Below are positions 5,748-11,997 of a stretch of 13,393 nt of DNA, piece by piece. The translations under genes and the position numbers were made by a program. Below the pieces are notes generated by a model, which was not told the DNA's origin, did no database searches, and saw only the letters and a program-made list of their open reading frames with translations. The stretch covers positions 1 through 13,393 of the forward strand of contig UQEW01000062.1 of assembly GCA_900540145.1 (NCBI GenBank), given 5' to 3'. Position 1 is the first letter of the stretch. Every line of letters starts with the position of its first letter. Origin of the DNA: an uncultured Eubacteriales bacterium (GTDB taxonomy: Bacteria; Bacillota; Clostridia; Peptostreptococcales; Anaerovoracaceae).

Positions 5748-7711
5748 TGGCATATAAAACTATATTAAGCGAAAAGCAATCCTCTACGGGCAGCCCGTAC
5801 TGCTTTTATACAGTTTCGTATGAAGAAAAAGCCAGAACTTCCACAACTGTTAAGCTGAGCATAAAAATCACAGCTCATTTGCAGTATTCCAACTCATATT
5901 TTGGCTATTCTTCAACAGGGACCCTTACGGTGGGCGGGAAAGCTTTTTCCATAAAAATAAAAGGTAACGAAATGTGGTCAGGCACAGCTAATCATACGGT
6001 TACCAAAGACATAACCGTTTCTGCTTCGGCAGGTACCACATCTCTATCAGCCAAGTTTGCTGTAAGCACCGGTTCCGGTCATGCGGCTTTGAACGCTACA
6101 ACATGTTCAAATATAACTATTTCCCGCTATTACACAGCAGCTTCTATAAGCGCCTCCGGTGCGGCAATAGGAAGCAAAATACCTATAACCTTGTCAGGTA
6201 AATATCCGTCTGATGCCACATGTACCGTGACATACAAATTCGGAACCGCCACAGGGACGGTTATCAGCAATACTACCAGCACCTCCCTTCAGTGGGATAC
6301 GTCTGCTGTCAAAGCTTCGCTGCTTTCTCAGATACCATCGTCCAAAAGCGGAACGTGCACTTTGACATGTACCACAAAATATAACGGCAGCAACGTCGGA
6401 AGCGATTCCTGCTCCATCACCTTATCTACGGCTGAATCTGTGTCTATAACTTCACTGTCAGTTAAGCCTTATAACACCAACGCTTTTTTAAGCAGCAAAG
6501 GACTTTATGTGGCAGGATATACCAAAGCGGAGGTTACTGTCAGCGCTAAGGCAGGAGCAGGGAGCAGCATAAGCTCGTATTCCATAACAGGCCTCGGCGG
6601 AACGGGTACGGTTGCCAATTGGGATTCACCTTTGCTGACCAAGGGAGATAAAAAAGTATCAGTGACAGTAACTGATGCCAGAAAAACTTCGGCAAGCGCC
6701 AGCACCACAATAACCGTTCTCGACTACAGCAGTCCAACTGTGACATTGACTGTAGAGCGAGGTACGGCTTCGGGAACCGATGGCGCTGATTTTAAACCTG
6801 ATGACAAAGGGAAAAATCTCAGGATAAAAGCGGCTGTCGGAGTCAACCTCACAGCCAACGGCAATAGAGGCGTTTTGGCGCTTAAGCTGGACGGCAGCCA
6901 GATAGGAACATATTCCGACTTGCAGACCACAACTGTTGAAAAAATAGTTACGTCAGAGGTGGACGATAACATTGTTCATGAGATTTCAGCCCAAGTTACT
7001 GACAGCCTGGGAGTAAAGAGTACTGAATTTTTATACAATTTACCTACGGCCAGGGTCAATATGTCTATGTTGCCTGACAACAAGGGCGTCACTTTTGGAG
7101 GCCACCCTGTTACAGAAGGCTTGGTGTCTGAGTTTCCGGCCAAACTCAACGGCGGAATTTCCATAAATTTGAGCCAGGCGGGCTTCCCTGCAGCCATCAT
7201 AAACGCTTGCAGCAAAGACAGCGACGGCTTTACGTCGTTAAGCAATTTGTTGCTCAACTTTGCTTATCCGGTAGGTTCATATTATTGGAGCTCTTCAGCC
7301 ACAAGCCCGGCCACATTATTTGGCGGAACTTGGACGCAGATAAGTGATAGATTTGTGTTGGCAGCAGGAAGCACATATAAGGTGGGAGCAACAGGAGGGG
7401 CGTCTACAGTCAAGCTTACGGTTTCACAAATGCCTGCTCACACTCATACGGTCAGCGGAACAGCGGCTTCTAAGGGTGCACATACACATAAAATAAACTG
7501 CGACTTGGATGCTAATTATACGACCAGCGGAACTCGTTCCTGGTCTGTACATAAGGCTGCTACAGGAGCATCTTCTTCAGTTGGCAGCACCACATCCACA
7601 GGAGCTCACACTCACACTGTCAGCGGCACTGCCGCATCTGCAGGCGGCAGCGGCGCTCACGAAAACATGCCTCCTTATATAGTGGCGTATTGCTGGCGGA
7701 GAACTGCATAA
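5747..7711 (+). CDS. Receptor-binding / tail tip protein (DUF859-like, with Gp10/collar-like C-terminus)
   Basis: The 654 residues are Ser/Thr/Gly-rich and almost wholly beta. The first 430 or so resemble siphovirus DUF859 minor structural proteins: an N-terminal beta domain, then Ig-like repeats, ending with 'YNLPTARVNMSMLPDNKGVTFGGHP', a typical close of that family. From about 505 ('FAYPVGSYYWSS...LFGGTWTQISDRFVLAAG') it matches the baseplate Gp10 C-terminal/tail-collar type of receptor-binding domain. Three H-T-H motifs (565-567, 579-581, 621-623) inside duplicated 'AHTHTVSGTAAS' segments resemble the HxH metal-binding sites of trimeric tail fibre tips. It probably binds the host cell surface. 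AGGAGGT (5732-5738) precedes the start, which is coupled to the hub gene. Confidence 0.82.
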   Translation: MAYKTILSEKQSSTGSPYCFYTVSYEEKARTSTTVKLSIKITAHLQYSNSYFGYSSTGTLTVGGKAFSIKIKGNEMWSGTANHTVTKDITVSASAGTTSLSAKFAVSTGSGHAALNATTCSNITISRYYTAASISASGAAIGSKIPITLSGKYPSDATCTVTYKFGTATGTVISNTTSTSLQWDTSAVKASLLSQIPSSKSGTCTLTCTTKYNGSNVGSDSCSITLSTAESVSITSLSVKPYNTNAFLSSKGLYVAGYTKAEVTVSAKAGAGSSISSYSITGLGGTGTVANWDSPLLTKGDKKVSVTVTDARKTSASASTTITVLDYSSPTVTLTVERGTASGTDGADFKPDDKGKNLRIKAAVGVNLTANGNRGVLALKLDGSQIGTYSDLQTTTVEKIVTSEVDDNIVHEISAQVTDSLGVKSTEFLYNLPTARVNMSMLPDNKGVTFGGHPVTEGLVSEFPAKLNGGISINLSQAGFPAAIINACSKDSDGFTSLSNLLLNFAYPVGSYYWSSSATSPATLFGGTWTQISDRFVLAAGSTYKVGATGGASTVKLTVSQMPAHTHTVSGTAASKGAHTHKINCDLDANYTTSGTRSWSVHKAATGASSSVGSTTSTGAHTHTVSGTAASAGGSGAHENMPPYIVAYCWRRTA

Positions 7712-7716
7712 CCCGC

Positions 7717-7778
7717 TTGAAGGCATCAGCATATATATATTATCAAGTGCATTTGCATAGTATCGACTGCATTTGCAC
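7717..7778 (+). promoter_or_regulatory. Possible promoter and dyad operator before the amidase
   Basis: TTGAAG (7717-7722) lies 15-17 bp before AT-rich -10-like sequences (TATTAT 7738-7743 or TTATCA 7740-7745). Just downstream, 7747-7757 and 7768-7778 form a dyad (GTGCATTTGCA / TGCATTTGCAC; 9 of 11 positions pair, 10-nt loop). These arms also share the direct repeat TGCATTTGCA. The dyad could be an operator or an mRNA hairpin controlling endolysin expression. The promoter is weak by eye. Confidence 0.35.
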
Positions 7779-7798
7779 GGAAACAGAAAGGAGAATTT

Positions 7799-8626
7799 AT
7801 GGCGAAATTAATATATCTTAGCCCATCCAATCACGGAGTAGGAGCAAACAAATGTAAAAAGTCCGGATGCTATGAGGATAAGCATACAAGACCTATCGCG
7901 GAAGCATGTGCAAAGCATCTTAAAAATAACGGTTTTGACGTTATAGTCGCAAAAGCTTCTCAAAGCATGGCCGAAAGATGCAGTGAATCCAATTCAAAAA
8001 AAGCTGCTCTTCACGTGCCGATTCACACCAACGCTTTCAGCGATGAATCGGCCAGATATCTGATGTTTATGTTTTACAGAGACAACGACACTTACAGAGA
8101 GATTTTCAACGATGTAGCGCCGTCGGTAGAGGCTGTGTATCCGGGAAAACTCAAAGCAAAGTTCGCTAAGAGAACTGATTTATATGAAATAAATGTGCCT
8201 ACAGCCAAATCGATGTATTGTGAGCTGGGCTTTCACACCAACCAAAAAGATTGCGACGAATTCATCCACAAACCTGAAATGGTGGGAAAGGCGCTGGCTA
8301 AGGGAATATGTAAATATTTTGGTGTCAGCTTTAAAGAAGACGGTTCGTCAGGCTCAGGTTCAACCGGCTCATCAGGAACAGCGCCATCCGGCCAGGTCGA
8401 TTCAGGCACTTCAGGCAAAAAATATGTTCCAGGCATGGCAGTAAAGCTTTCGGCAGTTCCTCTATACGCTGCTTCGACCAGCAAAGTTCCTTCAACGCAT
8501 GTTACGGGAACTTATTATCTGTGGGATGATGAGGTAGTGAGAGGAAGACTGAGAATAACTAATCTGAAGTCCAGGGTAGGTATCAGCGGCCAAGTGACCG
8601 GATGGATAGATAAAGACCGAATCTAG
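7799..8626 (+). CDS. N-acetylmuramoyl-L-alanine amidase endolysin (Amidase_3 plus SH3-like tail)
   Basis: The 275-residue endolysin should cut the amide bond between MurNAc and L-Ala in peptidoglycan. The catalytic domain (about 1-175) shows the Amidase_3 zinc residues: H12 in 'SPSNHG', E26, H76 in 'PIHTNA', and catalytic E142 in 'CELGFHTN'. A Gly/Ser linker (about 182-203) leads to a 70-residue C-terminal SH3-like wall-binding domain ('YVPGMAVKLSAVPLYAAST...GRLRITNLKSRVG...GWIDKDRI'), as in clostridial prophage lysins. There is no signal peptide, so export depends on a holin; the only one visible is at 897-1388. AAAGGAG (7787-7793) supports the start. The endolysin is the last recognisable phage gene. 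Confidence 0.92.
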   Translation: MAKLIYLSPSNHGVGANKCKKSGCYEDKHTRPIAEACAKHLKNNGFDVIVAKASQSMAERCSESNSKKAALHVPIHTNAFSDESARYLMFMFYRDNDTYREIFNDVAPSVEAVYPGKLKAKFAKRTDLYEINVPTAKSMYCELGFHTNQKDCDEFIHKPEMVGKALAKGICKYFGVSFKEDGSSGSGSTGSSGTAPSGQVDSGTSGKKYVPGMAVKLSAVPLYAASTSKVPSTHVTGTYYLWDDEVVRGRLRITNLKSRVGISGQVTGWIDKDRI

Positions 8627-8657
8627 CATTGTCGTTCGGGCATAGGGCAATTTAGAG

Positions 8658-8700
8658 GGCAATTGCTCAAACCGCAGGGCGTGGGCGATTGCCTTCTTTC
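8658..8700 (+). terminator. Terminator-like hairpin after the amidase
   Basis: GGCAATTGC (8658-8666) pairs with GCGATTGCC (8685-8693) with one G-U pair and an 18-nt loop, followed by TTCTTTC. It is placed as expected to end phage late transcription before the host operon. The T tract is imperfect. Confidence 0.6.
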
Positions 8701-8753
8701 AATTCGAATAGGTTTAGAGCTTCGACACCCACTATCTGAGCAAAAAATCTTAA

Positions 8754-8967
8754 AAAAGTGGGGCAAAAACCCACGATTTCCGAAAAAAAGTAAAAATCGT
8801 GGGGGAAGTAAAGAATGCAGTTATGCATCAAGTTTACGTAAAATAAAAAATTAAAGCTTTATGTAAATGTGTTTGGCTGCTTTTATTATGTGACTATCAA
8901 ATAAAGGTCGTGCAGACCCACTTTTTTTAATAAAAAAGATAAAATCGTGGGTTTTTGCCCCACTTTT
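8754..8967. repeat. 214-bp segment bounded by a perfect 26-bp inverted repeat (MITE-like)
   Basis: Positions 8754-8779 and 8942-8967 are exact reverse complements over 26 bp. The key motif is GTGGGGCAAAAACCCAC next to GATTT. CTTA occurs at 8749-8752 and 8968-8971, just outside the arms (one extra A on the left), and might be a 4-bp target duplication. No coding frame lies inside. Size and termini suit a miniature inverted-repeat element, but the motif also forms hairpins and recurs nearby, so a regulatory or attachment role remains open. Confidence 0.6.
8770..8803 (-). terminator. 10-bp hairpin with T run on the minus strand
   Basis: CCCACGATTT (8770-8779) pairs perfectly with AAATCGTGGG (8794-8803) across a 14-nt loop. 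Read on the minus strand the stem is followed by TTTTTG, the form of an intrinsic terminator, although no minus-strand gene lies upstream of it. The plus strand has no T run after the stem. Confidence 0.4.
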
Positions 8968-8981
8968 CTTATGAAAAAGGG

Positions 8982-8999
8982 TAAAATCGTGGGTTTTTG
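8982..8999 (+). repeat. Third copy of the AAAATCGTGGGTTTTTG motif
   Basis: These 18 bases repeat 8940-8957 exactly, 42 bp downstream, and lie outside the 214-bp inverted-repeat segment. A CCCAC occurs before each copy (about 8918 and 8959), making a degenerate unit of about 42-45 bp that can fold CCCAC with GTGGG. A shorter copy (TAAAAATCGTGGG) occurs at 8791-8803. Confidence 0.6.
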
Positions 9000-9070
9000 G
9001 ATATTGACAGGTGTGCTGGCTATACTATGGGTGGCTATGGGTAACTGCCAATTGAGTGTTGCTGCGTGTC

Positions 9071-9110
9071 AACACTGACAAACACTGACAAACACCGACA
9101 AACACCGACA
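9071..9110 (+). repeat. Four tandem 10-bp repeats (AACAC(T/C)GACA)
   Basis: Two units of AACACTGACA are followed by two of AACACCGACA with no gaps. The array is edged by dyads: TGTCA-ACAC-TGACA at 9067-9080 and GACA-AC-TGTC at 9107-9116. The 10-bp period is close to one helical turn, as in phased protein-binding sites. No gene crosses it. Confidence 0.8.
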
Positions 9111-9205
9111 ACTGTCGATAAATTTCAACAACACAAGCAACACATCTTGGATTTTTGACGTGCCTTATTGCATGATCTGAATTGAACACTTTATAAGTCA
9201 GTCGC

Positions 9206-9251
9206 TTCCAAGGGAACGCCATCTTCTTGCTCCCAAGAGAACGCCATCTTC
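9206..9251 (+). repeat. Two 21-bp direct repeats at 25-bp period
   Basis: Copies at 9206-9226 and 9231-9251 differ at two positions and share GAACGCCATCTTC. They lie between the 10-bp array and the ylxM promoter. No role is evident. Confidence 0.7.
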
Positions 9252-9409
9252 AAGTCGAAATGCCAATACCCGATATCTAACAAACCGAGTACTCTGAACG
9301 CTCGAGTTGGTTTAAACTCCGAAGCAAAGCTCAAGCAAGCTCCGAAACACGGCTCAAAACACGGATTAAACAAGTTCGAAACACAGAAACACGTTTCAAG
9401 CAAAAAAGC

Positions 9410-9438
9410 TTGACAGGTCTGGAGCTATATGCTAAACT
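9410..9438 (+). promoter_or_regulatory. Strong sigma-A promoter for the ylxM-ffh operon
   Basis: TTGACA (9410-9415), an exact 17-bp spacer and TAAACT (9433-9438), with TG one base before the -10, make a strong extended promoter. Transcription would start near 9445, giving an unusually long leader of about 170 nt. The -35 overlaps the inverted repeat TCAAGC/GCTTGA (9396-9401, 9408-9413), a possible operator. This promoter would uncouple the host operon from phage transcription. Confidence 0.8.
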
Positions 9439-9615
9439 GTCTAATGTGTCAAGGCAAAATGCTTAACAACGAGAGCAAAAAACCTGAAAATATGAAATGT
9501 GAAAGAGCCGCGAGAACCTAAAGCGAGCGAAAGCGAAAATCCAAATCGGTCGAAAACGAGAATACAAACCGGGATTAAAACGAGAATCAAAGCCGAAAGA
9601 AAAGCGGGGATAAAT

Positions 9616-9969
9616 ATGGTAGACGACATAACCAGAGCCAGCCTTTTATATGATTTTTACGGCGCTTTGCTTACAGAAAAGCAGCGGCAGGTAATGGCTC
9701 TTTACCATGAAGAAAATCTTTCACTTTCTGAAATAGCACAGGAATTCGGCGTATCGAGGCAGGCAGTACATGACACACTAAAGAAAGCTGAACAAGCCCT
9801 TTCGGAATATGAGGAAAAGCTGAAACTCATAGAAAAATTCATGAAAACAGAAGAAACCATTTCAAAGATAGAAGAAGAAATAGCCAATCTTGCGGCAACA
9901 GCCAAAGACAAAGAAATAGTCAGAGGGCTTGATAACATAAAAGATATAATAGAAGGTCTGGAAGACTGA
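9616..9969 (+). CDS. ylxM: YlxM/p13-like helix-turn-helix protein, SRP-associated
   Basis: The product is 117 residues starting MVDDITRASLLYDFYGALLT, the conserved opening of the family. A sigma-70-region-4-like helix-turn-helix follows ('LTEKQRQVMALYHEENLSLSE', then IAQEFGVSRQAVHDTLKKAE), and a C-terminal coiled coil. YlxM is encoded next to ffh in Firmicutes and is thought to modulate the signal recognition particle. The frame is open upstream to 9499 (GTG), but the extra 39 residues are basic low-complexity sequence unlike the family and have no ribosome site, so ATG 9616 is chosen, with a weak GGGGA (9606-9610) upstream. It is first in the operon after the promoter at 9410. Confidence 0.9.
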   Translation: MVDDITRASLLYDFYGALLTEKQRQVMALYHEENLSLSEIAQEFGVSRQAVHDTLKKAEQALSEYEEKLKLIEKFMKTEETISKIEEEIANLAATAKDKEIVRGLDNIKDIIEGLED

Positions 9970-9990
9970 CGGTCAGAAAGTTAAATACAA

Positions 9991-10066
9991 GGAGCGGTTG
10001 GCAGAACCGCGAGTCATGGAATAAAACCGGAGCGGTTGGCAGAACCGCGAGTCATGGAATAAAACC
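9991..10066 (+). repeat. Perfect tandem duplication of a 38-bp hairpin unit in the ylxM-ffh gap
   Basis: 9991-10028 and 10029-10066 are identical. Each unit folds GCGGTT with AACCGC around GGCAG (for example 9994-9999 with 10005-10010) and contains ATGGAATAA, a two-codon open frame. The unit begins with GGAG, and the same four bases start a third partial copy at 10067, which becomes the GGAGG ribosome site of ffh. The structure could be an mRNA processing, stability or translation-control element. Confidence 0.9.
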
Positions 10067-10076
10067 GGAGGAGCAG

Positions 10077-11417
10077 ATGGCATTTGAATCGTTATCCGAA
10101 AAACTTCAAAAAACATTTAAAAAGCTAAAGGGCAAGGGAGTCCTTTCCGAGGCTGACATAAATGACGCCATGCGGGAAGTCAAGCTGGCGCTTCTGGAGG
10201 CGGACGTCAATTTTAAAGTCGTAAAAGAATTTGTAGCCGAGGTCAAAGAAAAATGCTTAGGCCAAGAAGTGCTGCAAAGCCTTACTCCCGGCCAGCAAGT
10301 GATAAAAATTGTCAATGAGCAGCTTACACAGCTGATGGGAGGAACCGGCAGCAAGCTGACTTATTCGCCCAGCGGATTTACCGTATTGATGATGGTGGGT
10401 CTGCAAGGTACAGGTAAGACCACTTCCTGCGGAAAGCTGGCCAATTATCTTAAGAAAAACGGCAAAAAACCGATGCTTTGTGCATGTGACATATATAGAC
10501 CGGCAGCCATAGACCAGCTGGAAATAGTTGGAAAATCAGTGGACGTTCCGGTTTATGTCGACAGAGGCAACAAAAAGGCTGAAGACATCGCGCTGGCCGC
10601 ACGCAAAGAAGCAGAGAAAAAAGGATTCAACGTTCTTATCATCGATACGGCAGGAAGACTGCAGATAGACGAAGAACTGATGGAAGAGCTGGCAAGAGTA
10701 AAGAAGGCAGTTAAACCGCACGAAATCCTTTTGGTGGTGGACGCGCTTACAGGTCAAGACGCTGTCAATGCGGCAGAAGGCTTTAATGATAAATTGGGCA
10801 TCGACGGAGTCATCATGACTAAAATGGATGGCGACTCCAGAGGAGGCGCGGCTCTCTCAGTTAAGAAGGTCACCGGCAAGCCTATCAAGTTTATCGGTGT
10901 AGGAGAAAAGTTTGACGCTCTTGAACCTTTCCACCCTGATAGAATGGCAAGCAGAATTCTCGGAATGGGAGACATGCTTTCATTGATAGAGAAAGCTCAG
11001 GAGAGCTTTGACGAAGAACAGGCTGCTAAATTGGAAAAGAAAATGCGTAAAAATGAGTTTACGCTGGAAGATTTCCTTGAGCAGATGGGTCAGGTAAAAA
11101 AGATGGGCGGTATCGGCAAAATGCTGGATATGATTCCGGGGATGCAGGGCAGAGCCGTCAGCGAGGATGAGATATCGAGAAGCGAGCAGGAGTTTCGCCA
11201 AATGGAAGCCATCATTTATTCCATGACGCCGGAGGAACGGCGGAACCCAAGCGTTCTTAATGCCAGCAGGCGTAAGAGAATAGCGGCCGGATGCGGTCAG
11301 CCTGTGAGCAAAATAAACAATTTGGTAAAAAAGTATGAGGATGCAAAGAAACTGATGAAGCAGTTCTCCAATCCCGGCTTTATGAAAAAAAATAAAAGAC
11401 TTAGAGGACTATTTTAA
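10077..11417 (+). CDS. ffh: Signal recognition particle GTPase Ffh (SRP54)
   Basis: The 446-residue protein has the full SRP54 layout. The N domain (1-90) includes ALLEADVNF. The GTPase G domain has a P-loop G108-L-Q-G-T-G-K-T-T116, DTAGR 190-194, TKMDGD 248-253, and the closing 'GVGEKFDALEPFHPDRMASR'. A Met-rich M domain (about 305-446) binds SRP RNA and signal peptides ('GKMLDMIPGM', 'RRKRIAAGCG'). With 4.5S/6S RNA and FtsY it targets nascent membrane and secreted proteins to the Sec translocon. GGAGG (10067-10071) lies five bases before ATG. Length is normal and the gene is intact. It is followed by rpsP after 10 nt. Confidence 0.98.
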   Translation: MAFESLSEKLQKTFKKLKGKGVLSEADINDAMREVKLALLEADVNFKVVKEFVAEVKEKCLGQEVLQSLTPGQQVIKIVNEQLTQLMGGTGSKLTYSPSGFTVLMMVGLQGTGKTTSCGKLANYLKKNGKKPMLCACDIYRPAAIDQLEIVGKSVDVPVYVDRGNKKAEDIALAARKEAEKKGFNVLIIDTAGRLQIDEELMEELARVKKAVKPHEILLVVDALTGQDAVNAAEGFNDKLGIDGVIMTKMDGDSRGGAALSVKKVTGKPIKFIGVGEKFDALEPFHPDRMASRILGMGDMLSLIEKAQESFDEEQAAKLEKKMRKNEFTLEDFLEQMGQVKKMGGIGKMLDMIPGMQGRAVSEDEISRSEQEFRQMEAIIYSMTPEERRNPSVLNASRRKRIAAGCGQPVSKINNLVKKYEDAKKLMKQFSNPGFMKKNKRLRGLF

Positions 11418-11427
11418 GGAGGAAAAA

Positions 11428-11670
11428 ATGGTAAAGATCAGATTAAAGAGAATGGGTGCTCATAAGAAACCTTTCTACAGAATAGTAGTTGCAGACGTTA
11501 GAGCTCCGAGAGACGGCAAATTCATCGAGGAATTAGGTTACTATGATCCTATGAAAGAACCTAAAGAAATCAAGATTGATGAAGAGCTGGCAAAAAAATG
11601 GCTTGCCAACGGCGCGCAGCCTACTGACACTGTAAAATCTTTATTCAAGAAATCCGGAATTTTACAATAA
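11428..11670 (+). CDS. rpsP: 30S ribosomal protein S16
   Basis: This 80-residue protein starts MVKIRLKRMGAHKKPFYRIV and continues with 'ADVRAPRDGKFIEELGYYDP', the canonical S16 sequence, and ends with the usual 'WLANGAQPTDTVKSLFKKSG'. S16 binds 16S rRNA in the body of the 30S subunit and aids its assembly. AGGAGG (11417-11422) overlaps the ffh stop, indicating coupled translation in the operon. Length is typical of Firmicutes. Confidence 0.98.
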   Translation: MVKIRLKRMGAHKKPFYRIVVADVRAPRDGKFIEELGYYDPMKEPKEIKIDEELAKKWLANGAQPTDTVKSLFKKSGILQ

Positions 11671-11689
11671 GGGAAAGCGGTGAAAACGA

Positions 11690-11923
11690 ATGACTAAACT
11701 GGTTGAAGGAATAGCCAAGTCACTTGTTGACAACCCTGACGGCGTCATCGTGACGGAAACCAGCGGCAGACAAGGCACGGTTATCAGACTGCAAGTTGAC
11801 CCGGATGATATGGGAAAGGTCATCGGTAAGCAGGGAAGGATTGCCAAAGCTCTGCGTACCGTTGTTAACGCCGCGGCTGTTAGAGAAAATAAAAAGGTGA
11901 CAGTGGAAATTGTGAAAGAATGA
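11690..11923 (+). CDS. khpA: KH-domain RNA-binding protein KhpA (YlqC)
   Basis: The 77-residue product is a single KH domain with the RNA-gripping loop 'VIGKQGRIAKALR' (GxxG as G-K-Q-G). In Firmicutes it sits between rpsP and rimM and partners with KhpB/EloR in RNA binding that affects cell division and envelope growth. It starts 19 nt after rpsP with a modest GGGAAAGCGGTG upstream. It is intact and of normal length. A strong hairpin follows, so its mRNA could end before rimM. Confidence 0.94.
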   Translation: MTKLVEGIAKSLVDNPDGVIVTETSGRQGTVIRLQVDPDDMGKVIGKQGRIAKALRTVVNAAAVRENKKVTVEIVKE

Positions 11924-11936
11924 TTTTTACAAGCGG

Positions 11937-11979
11937 ATGGGCACATATTTACCTAGAGTATTTATGTGCCCATAATTTT
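11937..11979 (+). terminator. Perfect 11-bp hairpin between khpA and rimM
   Basis: ATGGGCACATA (11937-11947) pairs exactly with TATGTGCCCAT (11963-11973) over a 15-nt loop, followed by AATTTTA. The stem is strong but the T tract is short, so it may act as a partial terminator or a 3' stability element within the operon. Confidence 0.6.
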
Positions 11980-11997
11980 AGTTAGGATAGCATTGAT

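Larger units (their letters stand above)
8627..9615. other. Repeat-rich gap between prophage and host operon; no supported gene
   Basis: About 990 bp separate the amidase stop from the ylxM start. Open frames here are short, lack ribosome sites and run across repeats, so none is called. The stretch holds a terminator, hairpins, a 26-bp inverted repeat, several short tandem arrays and, near its end, a strong promoter. From 9300 to 9615 the sequence is purine- and CGAA-rich with degenerate repeats such as AAAACGAGAAT (at about 9554 and 9578). The right prophage boundary (attR) probably lies within 8640-9400 but no core could be proved. No tRNA was found. Confidence 0.7.

Noticed and set aside
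8663..8854. Open frame of 63 codons after the amidase
   Set aside because: It begins at a TTG inside the terminator hairpin and runs through the inverted repeats, with no ribosome site.
9004..9026. TTGACA with TATACT as a promoter
   Set aside because: The spacing is only 11 bp, and at 17 bp the sequence is ATGGGT, so it does not form a usable sigma-A promoter.
8754..9116. CRISPR array
   Set aside because: The repeats are few, of mixed length and orientation, and lack regular unique spacers of 30 bp or so.
9374..9384. GTTCGAA resembling a tRNA T-loop, considered as a tRNA or attachment remnant
   Set aside because: Neither a T-stem nor matching acceptor and anticodon arms could be found around it; the same was true for TTCGAAT at about 8703.
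9025..9403. Two minus-strand open frames of 65 and 70 codons
   Set aside because: They arise from the 10-bp and 25-bp tandem repeats, have no convincing start signals and no recognisable domain.
9499..9615. Upstream GTG start giving YlxM a 39-residue extension
   Set aside because: The added residues are basic low-complexity sequence, have no ribosome site, and the family begins at the MVDDITRASLLYDFYG motif encoded from 9616.
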